Assembly: GCA_014607495.2 (NCBI GenBank)
Contig: CP053162.1
Coordinates: 2,178,469 to 2,242,468 of the forward strand
Reading direction: 5' to 3'
Length of the DNA stretch: 64,000 bases
From: Carposina sasakii
Taxonomy: Eukaryota; Arthropoda; Insecta; Lepidoptera; Carposinidae
Positions 13,063 through 23,230 of the stretch are shown in pieces; the first letter of the stretch is position 1, and each line of letters begins with the position of its first letter. Made by a program: the position numbers and the translations under genes. The notes below the pieces were generated by a model. It did not search any database and had not been told where the DNA came from. It worked only from the letters and a program-made list of their open reading frames with translations.

Positions 13063-16000
13063 GTAAGTTTCCGAAAATACACAAGACATTTGCAGAATTT
13101 TTCACGGGAAAATCACGTTCTTTGTGAATCACCTATCTTAGATAAAATGCAGATGCAACCTAAGCATCATATTATTGACTTATTACGTAATGCGATTATG
13201 CCCGTAAACAACTATGTATTTCAATGCTATCCTTTATTGCAACTGCGTTTACAGGCAGAGTGGGAGTAAACTTCTAACGTAAATTGACACTTTTAATTTT
13301 AATTACAGATGTAAAATATGAGATAGCACATCTTAAACACCCTAAACGCCGCAAACGCTCTCTATACCACAATGATCAAAACTTATTATTTCTGAAGGAT
13401 CATTTAAACCTGAAACTAAATCCGCGCCACAGTTTTCTAGACCCTCATTTTCTGCTTATGAGAAGGTGGTCCAATGGCACTGATGCTGATTTGGACCAAC
13501 ATGCGGATGAGGAGCTAGATCTGTGTTACTATAGAAGCGATAATGCAGCTTTGTATCTATGTGAAGATGTGGTAAGTAACTATGTATCTAACTAGTTTAT
13601 ACTATCTTAATTTTTACGAGGGAATTATAGGCGAACTGACTTCAATCATGCAGGCTATCAATATCTTTGATACTGTGTTAGGAACAACATTTAAACAATA
13701 TCGAAGGTCAAATCTTTTTTAGTTACAAATTCTACTCAGACCTGCAAGTCTAGATTTTATGTGTGAATCTTATGATATTTAGACAGATCAACTCAAGTAA
13801 AAATGCCATATCCTTACCAAGTATTACAAAGTATTCAAATTTTCAGAGAGGTTTAATCAAGTCAAACAATAGTTACTATTCTATACATCCACTGCCAGAG
13901 AGATTCCACACTGAAGATTCTAAAGCACATATTATAGTCAAACGTAATAACGATATTTTTCAAGATAATGAAGAAGACACATGTCTAGAAAGAGAAGATC
14001 TTGCTTCTTTCGCTACACCTCAATCAATACGCTTATGGACAAAACATCGAAGAAAACGGGCCCTCTACAATTCTATAAGCAATATAGAAGAATTTAAAAT
14101 TAATTTAGCTCATAGAAATAAAACTATAGGAGACTTTGTCGGTAAATTAACCGACGGAAGTAGACGAAGAAAAAGAACTATTCTTCCAGCTGTATTTGTT
14201 GAAACAGCTGTATTTGTAGATAGAGATTTATATAAACACATGACTGTAAACTTTCCTAAAGACACAGAAAGGGAACTAGTTAGATTTGTATTAGCTATGA
14301 TTAACGCTGTACAATTAATATACCATGACTCATCTTTAGGTAGACCAGTGAATTACATATTGAAAAGACTTGAAATACTACACGAAGATCCAGCTAACTT
14401 AAAAAGACCTCACGATATAGACAGATTTTTGAGTAATTTTTGTACGTGGCAACGATTGGAAAATCCTCCAGGAGATAATGATCCACTACATTGGGACCAC
14501 GCTCTTATTTTGACTGGTTTAGATTTGTATGTTGTAAATAAGAATGGAAAAGTTAGCAGTCAAGTAGTTGGTACGTTTACTATATTTTTATTTTAGTAAT
14601 TTATAGTAATGGCTTCAATTTTTATAATTAAAGTGCAATTTAGTTAAAGATTGTTATGAACTTATTCAAGACAAAGACTTCACACGACCATTACAACTTT
14701 CTTGTTGGTACACAATCAAATGTATTTAGATTAATCTAGTGCAAAATTACAGAGATACACATCAACTAAATGGGTACTTGAGAAATGTTTAGTTAGTGCT
14801 CTGCAAAAATTGTGAAAGTGAAATTGGGTCATTAAAATATATACGAATGCAAGCTGATAAAACTTTTGGTATTTCCAGGTTTAGCACCAGTAGCTGGTAT
14901 GTGCACAGTAACAAGCAGTTGCACTGTTAACGAGGGCAGACATTTTGAAAGCGTTTACGTGGTTGCACATGAAATCGGACACAAGTGAGTAATTTTAGTA
15001 TCTATAGAGATGGTATGTAGAAATCTCAATTTGAATATGATGAAATACTCGTATATCTACTGGTTTATGTAGATATCTTATTGAACTTAAATATTATGAT
15101 GAAGTAAATCCACAAAACATCGACGACATCTTCAAATGTGTAAGCACGAACTAAGGTAAATATATGAGATTTGATAATGTGACGATGGCGTTACGGACTG
15201 GGGGTCATGCTTGCCCCACTGTACAATTCTTTTATTTATTTATTCAAGTTTGGGCATGCGTCACGATGGACCTCAAGCAGACAACGGATGTGACCCTAGC
15301 GCCTACATCATGAGCCCAACACTTGGAAGTGGCAAGATCACCTGGTCTCAATGCAGCAAGAGCTACCTACAGAAGTTTCTGGAGTAAGATACTACCTTTT
15401 GTCTCTTTAAAATTCATAGTAGTAATTATTTATTTTCACATACATTTAATCTTCCAAAGAACTGGTTTTCCACAGGTTGGTTCGGTTGGAGAGTGCTAAA
15501 AATGATCTACTTGATTTAACATGATATTGCATTTCAGTACCCAACAATCAAGGTGTCTTCTAGACCACGGAAACTCAGCAGGACAATTAGACCATAGTGC
15601 TGAAGGAATCCTACCCGGGGAGAGATTCGGTGCAGATCAACAGTGTAAGTAGATAACGCTAAGGTAGAGATCTTGTAAAATAAAACAGAAAAAAAAATAC
15701 ATGAACTTACAAAATTTCAGGCATGTTAAAATACGGGCGAGGCAGCAAGCATTCCGCCAGTCAAAACCTGGAAGACATTTGTAGGGACCTTCACTGCCAG
15801 AGGGAAAGATATACGTGGACCTCACATCCAGCTTTAGAGGGCACTAGCTGCGGCGAAGACATGGTAATAATATTTTTTTTTTTAAATTAGCTGATACATG
15901 TTTGCCTAGAAAGTGCCTATTCACTGGAGCTTTGAAGAGACCAATTTTGTAGTGCTCGGGAAATACATCGGCAGGAAGTGCATTCCACTCCTTAGCCGTT

Positions 16001-19000
16001 CGCATTACCAACGAGTTAGCATAACGTTTGGTGCGGATGGGTGGGATATCAACAACAGAAGGGTGATGATTTCATACAATACCTACACATGAAAAACCCT
16101 TTTCCCTAAGGATGCGAAGTAAACTCCTCAAGTGAGGATAGATGTACCCACATAGGTCCTACAAGTACATAAGTTTACGACATACACGGCGAAATACAGC
16201 TGTACTCGTATTCTAGTGAATATAGCATAGGACTACGACAATGAATACCAGAAGACTCAATACGTACACTCTTTTTTCTATCCTGTTCCCATTTACTGGG
16301 GTAAGGGGGATTTTCTGACAAGTTTAAATAACTGCAAAAATAGATGGCGTAAACGAATCTCCTACCCTAATCGCCCCGCCTCACCTCCCCCAACTCGAAG
16401 GATATTGTAAGTCCCGATGATGTATTTTGTTTTCGGGTAAGAGATTCGCTCACGCCATCTATCCATGTGTTTGTACATTTTTTTTACTTTTTAATAGTTT
16501 CCCTCATTACGAAATGTATTATTATTCTACTCATCCCTAATAGCCCACATCTCCACTACCCAATATATGCATATTTTCATTCACACAGTCCATTCAAAAC
16601 TTCTTAAAGAATTAAGAGGAAGACTCCTCTGAGAGTCAATACATGATAATCTTTCCATAATCCAGTACTGCCGCGGTGGTGAATGCGTGGACCGTTCCGG
16701 TTTGCGCTCCCTAAGCCCATCTGGCTGGGGTCGCTGGTCAGACTGGTCGGAATGCGCGTCTCCGTGTCTACGTTCCGCTGCGCAGGGGCTCAAGACTGCT
16801 ACTAGACGCTGTTCGAGACACAGGTATTTGTAGACATAGCGATTCAAATAAGATAATATACCTAACTATTTTTTTTTTTACAATTAGCTAGGCAAACATT
16901 TGACCGCCATTGTGCCTGATGTTAAGCAAGATGCGGCCTAGGGTGGTACATGTTTGCCTAGAAAGTGCCTATTTACTCTAGCTTTTAAGAGACCAATGTT
17001 GTAGTGCTCGGGAAATACATCAGCAGGAAGTGCATTCCACTCCTTAGCCGTTCGCATTACAAACGAGTTAGCATAACGTTTGGTGCGGATGGGTGGGATA
17101 TCAACAACATAAGGGTGATACGCTAGTCTGCGTATAGTATCCCGATGGTGAAAAGGGGCTGGTGGAACTGTATTGTGAAGTTCCCACGCACACTCTCCAA
17201 AGTGTATCCTGTAAAACACTGACAAGACAGCAATTTTACGGCGGTGTTCAGGTCCTGGAGTTTCGAATTTGGTACGGTTTCATCTCCAATAAGTTTTTTT
17301 GCCCGTTTTTCCACCGAGTCCAGTGCGGCTAGCTGATATTTAGCTGATCCATCCCAAAGGTGGCAGCAGTACTCCATACAAGGGCGAACTTGCGCTTTAT
17401 ATAGCGCCAATAGTTGCTGTGGAGTAAAATATCACCTAAACTTGGATAGGACGCCTAGTTTTTTAGCTGAGATAATATATATAACTAATATGTATATTTT
17501 TAATATTTATTTATCTATAAAAATTTTATATTTCAAACTAATATGTAGGTATTAACATTTTTTATTTTATATTTTGATTGAGGGTATAAAAATGATTTGC
17601 AATACATTGGTTTTAGTTGTTAGTTAGTTGGTTCGGTAGATAGAACTACGAGTAACATGGAAAACTAATCTTGATGATGCCACGGGTGTTGGCGAAACAT
17701 ATGTCGATTAAAAATTTAATTGGTTTTCGGATTAGCAGCTATGTATTTATGGTTGCATGCTAGGTGCTTGGATCTGGCTTCTCGTTGCGACTGTAGTGTC
17801 TTGTGTTCGTGATCATGAGTAGGCAGATCCGAGGGTCAGCGGAGGGTATAAGGCCCGGTGGCGGGCGATATACATGTCTCCATAGACCTTAAATAAATGC
17901 AAAAAAGTGCACAATTTAGGAACTGGGAAGCAAAAGCCGTGAGATTGGGTGATTTTAAATAAGGTTGAAAACGATGATAATAAAGAAAACTTGTGAAGCT
18001 ATATACACATAGAACTTATAGGCTTATCAAACTATACCTAGACAATCAATAGTACTTATGTCCATTTTTAAAATGTTCAATAATGAAGTTCTCTCACATA
18101 GATACCTTTATATCTTTATCTTCTCACAAATCCTTCAAGTAGTTAAACTTTTTAGGCTAGAATCTGGTAGCTTCTGCAGCGGACACGACAAGAAGTACCA
18201 GACATGTCACGCAGCAGCTTGCAACGCGGTCACACAGCATACCGTGCGACAGTTTGTCGACGAGATATGTCGGCGCGCTAGAGATGTCGATCCTGATCTT
18301 ATAGGGACCGGCTTGCAGAGGATTGACGCTGAAGGTCAGTAGTTTAGAAGGTTCTTGAAATGTTGTCTTAAAACAGGTGACATTATATCCACTGTAAAAT
18401 CTTGTAAAGTGATGGAACCTTCCATCCTTGTTATTTCCTGATCCCATGAATCTTATAAAGTGATGCAACCCTCCATCCTTGTTATTTCCTTGGCCCATGT
18501 ACCTAATGTGAGGGAACCTTCCATCCTTGTTATTTCTTTGGCCCATGTATCTTGTAAAGTGGCGGAACCATCCCTCCAGACGTATCAAGCGCCTGCGCGG
18601 TGTGGTGCGACACGCGCGGCGGCGGCTACAAGTCGCGCGGCTGGGCGCTGCCGGACGGCACGAGGTGCTCGCGGGATGGAGACATGTATTGCGTTAGCGG
18701 CTCTTGTCGTGTGAGTAGTTACGATTAGTTTGACTTGGGTGTTTTCTGCATTCGTTATTAAAGCTATTATACGTGTTTCAGGTACCTTACTTGTCAGTAG
18801 ACTATACTATTCAGTAGAACCAAACCAGACTTTCGCAAGAGGTCAGCAGTCTTCTATTACTCTAAATACTATGTAGTTCTGCGCTGATCCGAAATGTTTA
18901 TCTTCTTCCGTGCGTGGTGTCGATGGGCTACTTATCACTTGATCTTTGTATCCCCAAATCTTACGCTAAACGTCTCTTTTATGACGTATTTAACATAACT

Positions 19001-22000
19001 TGGTATTAAAATCGTCAAACACATTACATAATTTTTCTCACGTCATTCTCACACAGCAATCCCCGCAAAAACTTTATTACCAACAGGGTGGTGAACCCTT
19101 GGAACAAACTACCAGAAGTGCCAGAAGCACCAAGTGTCAATAATTTTAAAAACAAACTAGACTAACACATAAAAACATAGAAAAACCTAAGAAGAGAACA
19201 TTCAGATACAGGCAAAATCAGTTGCCTCAGCTGCCTGCCTGTTTACATATACGAGTACATATAATATAATATAAATGGTTCACAGAAATTCACTTGTTCT
19301 TCGAGTCCCGATGCTGAATTCTCTTTGAACCCTAGTGAGTGCGAATGGGAAGCTTTGCAGGCGACTCCTCCACAAAGTCCAACGTAAGTTAAACTATTTT
19401 ATTTACGATTGATGTTTTACAGGTTGATAATATGCGTTCTTGTTGTTTTGTTCTATTATCAGGTTTTTTGACGCAATATTTTTAATTCCCTTACTCATCC
19501 CTATCAGCCGTATCGTTGATATGCGGAACGACTTCGATCATCCTTCACATAAAATTTTAACACTTATCCTGCCCTTGAGAATACGAGTAGACCTAAAGTT
19601 TGCTGGCATAGACAGAAAGTGTTTATATTCTACTATTGCTCTTGAAGGAATCAAACATGTATGTTTGGCACTATGACACAACTGCCTCTAGAATGTCATT
19701 CCGAGGAACATACACAAGTATTTCCTTCCAGCAAGTCAGGTTCCCCGTGGCGCCGCGCGGTAGGATCGCACTGGCGCGCGGCGAGCGGCTGTCACTACCA
19801 CTGCATCACCCCGGGGGCCGGCGTGCGTCTCGTGCGCGCGCGCGGACAGGACTCCATACAGCTGTGCGCGCCCGCCGACCGGGTGAGTGTGCACTGAGGG
19901 CAGTGTGACGTCACTACCACTGCATCACCCTGGGAGCCGGCGTGCGCCTAATTCCTTTTATGTGGCTTTCTAATCGGTGGTTTTCTAAGTTCTATGGTGT
20001 TTTAAGATATGCATTGATTCTGTCTTGCTTCCGATAGGTGGCTCCGCTACAGCCCAATCCAAGAATCTATCCAATATCGAACAATGCGACGGCTCTTTAT
20101 TACGTACCTTTACAGTCATTTCAAAATCTTGTAATCATGATCAGTAGGTACCTACGTGTAATGTTTAAATTTCAATATGCTAGCTGTAACCAGATCCGCT
20201 AAAATTCCAGGGTTGCACACAGAGGAAGACACCATTCCAATACGCAACGATGGTCTGCACGAAGTATAAGGAGAGAGTGAGAAGACTGTCCGGGTTGGGC
20301 ATGCAAATCTCCCCAGTTTTAGGTAAGAATGTCAATAAGCCATTGCCCTTACTAAATTCGTTATCACTCTAGAAAATTAACGTTTTAAGTTCCAATCATC
20401 GTCATAATGAGGTCGACGCTTTACCTTTGAAACTCATATTTCCAAGGATCGGTAGTTACTGGTTACTGGATGGCAAAAACGGGAGATGGAGCTTTGTGGG
20501 GTGCTCTTGGGGAGGGGCCTACGTCCTGCAGTGGACTGCAATAGGCCGATTTATGTATGCCTCGTGGTGCCGGCAGAGTAGAATTCATAAATACCATATA
20601 CCACCCCATATCTGCCGTGGGTATCGTACGAGGTGATCAAGGGTTTCCGGGAGGTGGGCAGCAGCGCCTCCCGTGTTGACAACATAGTCCTAAATACAAA
20701 CTGCGGTCACCAACCCGCCTGCCCAGCGTGGTGACTATGGGCAAATACCCCCCATGGCAGTCTTATGGCGTGCCCTGGGAGAGGCCTACGTCCAGCAGTG
20801 GACTGCAATAGGCCGATTTATGTATTTATGTAAATAAATAAATAGACTTAATTTTGACAGAGGACCCAGACCGACCATGCCGCGTAGCTTGTCAGGACGA
20901 GTCGGTGGCTCATCGTTTCTACATGGTGAACGGTCACGAAGGATGGTTCCCGCTGGGGTCCGCGTGCGGCCGAGCCAACCAGTCTTACTGCGTTAGCGGG
21001 AAGTGCTTGGTATGTTCAACAGCTACATACACGAAATACTAAAAGTTAGAACGTTATTGTTGAATACTTAAAGTTAACGCCATCAAGTTCGAAGTGAAAA
21101 CTCGCAATAAGCCCTTAAGCAATGACCAGAAAGATATGTGTTGAGCGAATATAATATGTAGATTATTCGACTCGAAGGACCATTTTGGTCCCTGTGTATG
21201 TTAATGCTGTAATAGTATGTTTGTTAGGTGAGTGGTATATCTGTGGCTTTCGACTAAAATGAACACATTTTCCCACATTTAGGAATTCGGTCCGGACAAC
21301 ACGCCGCTCTCAGAGTCGGTATTCACCCTCCCCTTGCTAGGCCGCTCCCCGCACTCCCCGCACTCCCCTGGCTCCCCGCCCCCCCCTGCCCCCCGCACTC
21401 GCCGCGCCGTGCGGGCGTCGGGCGCGGTGGTGGCTGCGCGTCCGCAGATACAGGAGCTGATCGCCGCTCTTAACATCACTGGTGAGTGTAATCCTACGAA
21501 GATTATAAAAGGGGTGTAGTAATATCTTAGAAACTAGAGTCAACCCCACCTGGGGGCCAATTCTTGAAAAGTCTCGAGTTGGGACGAAGCCGAAACGGAA
21601 CCGTTGTAGACGCTCAGAACAAAGCAATAATTACTTTATGGTGACGTAATTAGACACATTTCAGCACGAGACAAATATTTGTTTTTGTTATGTCACACTC
21701 GCGACCAATGCGTGCTAAAATATACCTGATTACCTACTCAATCGGTAAGTATAGATATATTGCTTCGCACCGCGTTTCGTTAACGGTTCGTTAGTGGTTG
21801 CGTTTCGGCTCAAAAAAATTCAAGAATTGCTTCCCTGCCCGTGGTGTATCCTGCTATTTAACGGACGAGGCTCAGACTCTAATCAGTACATATTATAAAA
21901 CAAAGTCGCTTGCCGCTGTCTGTCCGTCCCTATGTATGGTTAGATCTTTCAAACTAGGGAACTAGGCTTATAATTTTTTGTTTTTTTCTGTGTACAATAA

Positions 22001-22469
22001 AGAATTATGAAATATGGTCGCTAGATTGTTGTATTTGTGCCCGAAAAATGGCGGTAGGCTCACCCCTTGCCACTTGGAACTTGATAGGCTAACCTAACCT
22101 ATCCTCTTTGGATGGGGATAATGGGCATGACTATTATGTATGTATTATAAACGCGAAAGTTTGTGAGGATAAATGTGTGTAAGGATGTTTGTTGTTCTTT
22201 CACGCAAAAACTACTGAATGGATTTTGATGAAACTTCACATTATAGCTTTCTGTATTTTTATTTTTTTTCGATTTTAATTATGACGATAAAAACGTAATT
22301 TCTGACAAACGGGCCCTTAAATACGTACTTTATTCCAGACCACACCCACTCACACGTGATCTACTCCGACGATATTCCGGAACACATCGAGTTGGACTTC
22401 GCCAATCCCGTGCATATTGCACCGGGAGACACTTTACTGAGGAAACCATCACGACCAAGCTGGGACTGA
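12990..22469 (+). CDS. ADAMTS-type secreted zinc metalloprotease, 16 visible exons (5' end missing)
   Basis: The gene encodes a secreted metalloprotease that would cleave extracellular matrix proteins. I joined exons 12990-13062, 13309-13571, 13847-14570, 14879-14984, 15249-15383, 15538-15644, 15721-15863, 16666-16823, 18156-18334, 18580-18710, 19286-19383, 19732-19882, 20211-20322, 20861-21009, 21283-21481 and 22339-22469. All borders are AG/GT, phases agree at every junction, and the total is 2859 nt (952 codons plus stop). Domain order: propeptide with several basic sites, furin-type RRRKR at 14162-14176, reprolysin catalytic domain with HEIGHNLGMRHD split across exons 4/5 and an IMSP Met-turn, disintegrin-like region, one thrombospondin type 1 repeat (WGRWSDWSECASPC), then two cysteine-rich modules. 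The first visible exon starts in phase 0 inside the propeptide, so a signal-peptide exon must lie upstream and was not found. The family is certain; the subfamily is not assigned. Introns carry LINE and MITE debris. Confidence 0.93.
13309..13571 (+). CDS. ADAMTS exon 2: propeptide
   Basis: Acceptor AATTACAG, donor GTAAGT, phase 1 in and phase 0 out. It contains the YEIAHLKHP stretch typical of ADAMTS propeptides and a basic KRRKRS site that could be an extra convertase cleavage point. It ends with a cysteine-containing YLCEDV segment. Confidence 0.85.
13847..14570 (+). CDS. ADAMTS exon 3: end of propeptide, furin site, start of catalytic domain
   Basis: This is the largest exon (724 nt, phase 0 in, phase 1 out). 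It starts at AGAGGTTTAATC after TTTTCAG; in-frame sequence upstream of that AG is intron. It includes YSIHPLPERF, a basic HRRKRA site, then RRRKR at 14162-14176, followed at once by the reprolysin start FVETAVFVDRDLY. The donor GTACGT lies just before an in-frame stop downstream. Confidence 0.92.
14879..14984 (+). CDS. ADAMTS exon 4: catalytic domain with first half of the zinc motif
   Basis: Acceptor ATTTCCAG, donor GTGAGT, phase 1 in and 2 out. It encodes GLAPVAGMCT and ends in HEIGH, the first two zinc histidines and the catalytic glutamate (first His codon 14968-14970). Confidence 0.95.
15249..15383 (+). CDS. ADAMTS exon 5: second half of the zinc motif and Met-turn
   Basis: Acceptor TTATTCAAG, donor GTAAGA, phase 2 in and out. 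It completes the Asn codon and gives LGMRHD (third zinc His), then YIMSPT, whose Met is the metzincin Met-turn, and ITWSQCSKSYLQKFLE, the usual end of the catalytic domain. Confidence 0.95.
15538..15644 (+). CDS. ADAMTS exon 6: disintegrin-like region, first part
   Basis: Acceptor ATTTCAG, donor GTAAGT, phase 2 in and 1 out. It encodes RCLLDHG and LPGERFGADQQ, matching the LPG..Y/F.A..QC signature of ADAMTS disintegrin-like domains. Confidence 0.92.
15721..15863 (+). CDS. ADAMTS exon 7: disintegrin-like region, second part
   Basis: Acceptor AATTTCAG, donor GTAATA, phase 1 in and 0 out. Cysteines are spaced as in ICRDLHC and EGTSCGEDM, the typical end of the disintegrin-like domain before WC..G.CV. 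Confidence 0.92.
15884..16080 (-). pseudogene. Jockey-like LINE, shorter 3' fragment, ADAMTS intron 7
   Basis: Near-identical to 16940-17110 (CCTAGAAAGTGCCTATTCAC, TTAGCCGTTCGCATTACC). It ends within the PYVVDIPP region. Confidence 0.8.
16666..16823 (+). CDS. ADAMTS exon 8: central thrombospondin type 1 repeat
   Basis: Acceptor AATCCAG, donor GTATTT, phase 0 in and 2 out. It begins YCRGGECV and carries the WGRWSDWSECASPC core of TSP1, with the W-x-x-W motif that is commonly C-mannosylated in this family, then TATRRCSRH. Confidence 0.93.
16870..17425 (-). pseudogene. Jockey-like LINE, C-terminal RT fragment, ADAMTS intron 8
   Basis: Two overlapping frames give YKAQVRPCMEYCCHLWDGSA and then SVFYRIHFGECAWELH, PYVVDIPPIRTKRYANSF and TAKEWNALPADVFPE, the C-terminal end of Jockey-type ORF2. 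One frameshift lies near 17220. It is antisense to ADAMTS. Confidence 0.85.
18156..18334 (+). CDS. ADAMTS exon 9: end of TSP1 repeat and start of cysteine-rich region
   Basis: Acceptor CTTTTTAG, donor GTCAGT, phase 2 in and 1 out. It finishes the TSP1 repeat (SFCSGHDKKYQTC) and continues with VRQFVDEICRRA, the usual entry to the ADAMTS cysteine-rich domain. Confidence 0.9.
18401..18579 (+). repeat. Minisatellite, about 50 bp x 3.6, next to ADAMTS exon 10
   Basis: Units 18401-18451, 18452-18501, 18502-18550 and a partial 18551-18579 share CCATCCTTGTTATTTC and GGCCCATG. The last unit ends in the splice acceptor. Confidence 0.9.
18580..18710 (+). CDS. ADAMTS exon 10: first cysteine-rich module
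   Basis: Acceptor TCCCTCCAG, donor GTGAGT, phase 1 in and 0 out. It encodes ACAVWCDT, WALPDGTRC and YCVSGSCR, a standard cysteine-rich module. The acceptor lies in the last, partial unit of a minisatellite (18401-18579). Confidence 0.92.
19055..19165 (+). pseudogene. LINE C-terminal fragment, ADAMTS intron 10
   Basis: 36 codons ending in TAA with NRVVNPWNKLPE and PSVNNFKNKLD, the C-terminal signature of CR1/Jockey-like ORF2 proteins. Confidence 0.75.
19286..19383 (+). CDS. ADAMTS exon 11
   Basis: Acceptor GTTCACAG (weak pyrimidine tract), donor GTAAGT, phase 0 in and 2 out. It encodes KFTCSSSP and NPSECEWEALQ, matching nothing specific but keeping cysteine spacing and frame. Confidence 0.8.
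19732..19882 (+). CDS. ADAMTS exon 12: spacer-like segment
   Basis: Acceptor TTCCTTCCAG, donor GTGAGT, phase 2 in and 0 out. It is GC-rich compared with the surrounding introns and encodes GCHYHCITPGAGVRLV and IQLCAPADR. Phases force this reading. Confidence 0.85.
20211..20322 (+). CDS. ADAMTS exon 13
   Basis: Acceptor AAATTCCAG, donor GTAAGA, phase 0 in and 1 out. It encodes a basic GCTQRKTPFQYATMVC and KYKERVRRLSG segment that leads into the second cysteine-rich module. Confidence 0.85.
20505..20826 (-). repeat. Dispersed repeat family A with internal duplication, ADAMTS intron 13
   Basis: The end segment GTGGACTGCAATAGGCCGAT is present twice (near 20531 and 20799) around a full repeat body. 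Confidence 0.7.
20861..21009 (+). CDS. ADAMTS exon 14: second cysteine-rich module
   Basis: Acceptor TTTTGACAG, donor GTATGT, phase 1 in and 0 out. PCRVACQDE, WFPLGSACG and YCVSGKCL repeat the layout of exon 10, which points to an internal module duplication. Confidence 0.9.
21283..21481 (+). CDS. ADAMTS exon 15: Pro/Ser-rich linker
   Basis: Acceptor CACATTTAG, donor GTGAGT, phase 0 in and 1 out. It encodes a low-complexity SPHSPHSPGSPPPPAP stretch and a basic TRRAV segment, then an amphipathic IQELIAALNITG end. Locally very GC-rich. Confidence 0.85.
22339..22469 (+). CDS. ADAMTS exon 16: C-terminus and stop
   Basis: Acceptor TTATTCCAG, phase 1 in. It encodes HSHVIYSDDIPEHIELDF and ends in SRPSWD followed by TGA (22467-22469). 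No further TSP1 repeats follow, so the protein has only one TSP1 repeat in this window. Confidence 0.88.
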
Positions 22470-23196
22470 CACCCAGGAAAATGGGAAACCTAATAACAAA
22501 TGTGATTAAGAGACAACCTTATGATATAACAAGGATTTTTCACACCTAGCTGGGATTGAGAGGGATGCAAGATGGCTGTAGAAAGAGACAAAATATACCA
22601 GGACGTAGGAAACCTATAACACGATAAAGAGACAAACAACCTAATAATATAATATGGTTACTTTGCAATGTTGCAAGATGGCTACAGAGAAAAAAAGATA
22701 AAACATGCTGCAGACCTAAAGAAAAAAATAACAATGAACTACGTACGAACAGGACAATGATATCTACGAGTAAGAGGTATCTGTAGAGAAAGAAACAGAA
22801 ACTAAATAATATATATCCCTGAATGATGTAACTATGCTCGTGATGACATTATGTTGTATAGTCTGTGGACTTAAGCCGTATTGTTACAACAGAATTTAAA
22901 GTTCAAGCTGAAAATTGCTTAAATTTGACAGATATTCCAATATTAAACAGTGCCTAACTTTAGACACGGTTTCGTGATTATACCGAATGGTTTGAACAAA
23001 GATTACCTACTATTTTTATACGAAAAAAAAAAGATGAACTGACACTTGTCTGTTGTACATTTTATTAGAAACCTAAGTATAGTCAACGCAATATAAAACT
23101 TGTTATAAATGACTGTACAATTTATTGTGATCAATATTTAGTATTTATTTTAGAGAAATTCTATACTATGTTATTTGTATTTAGGTAGTTCAATTA

Positions 23197-23202
23197 AATA
23201 AA
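23197..23202 (+). terminator. Poly(A) signal for ADAMTS
   Basis: AATAAA about 730 nt after the ADAMTS stop is the first canonical signal I found in the 3' flank. Confidence 0.5.
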
Positions 23203-23224
23203 TGTAATAATGTTAAATATTGGC

Positions 23225-23230
23225 TTTATT
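23225..23230 (-). terminator. Possible distal poly(A) signal for the convergent HAUS3 gene
   Basis: TTTATT on the + strand is AATAAA on the - strand. Nearer candidates for HAUS3 lie at 23838-23843 and 23854-23859. Which is used cannot be told from sequence. Confidence 0.3.

Noticed and set aside
13763..13846. In-frame extension upstream of ADAMTS exon 3
   Set aside because: Phase and the TTTTCAG acceptor place the exon start at 13847; the upstream residues do not match the propeptide.
18157..18588. 143-codon - strand open frame with repeated GNNKDG motifs
   Set aside because: It is the antisense of ADAMTS exon 9 and the minisatellite; the repeats in the protein mirror the DNA repeat.
21279..21627. 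Antisense frames over ADAMTS exon 15
   Set aside because: Shadow of the GC-rich Pro/Ser linker.
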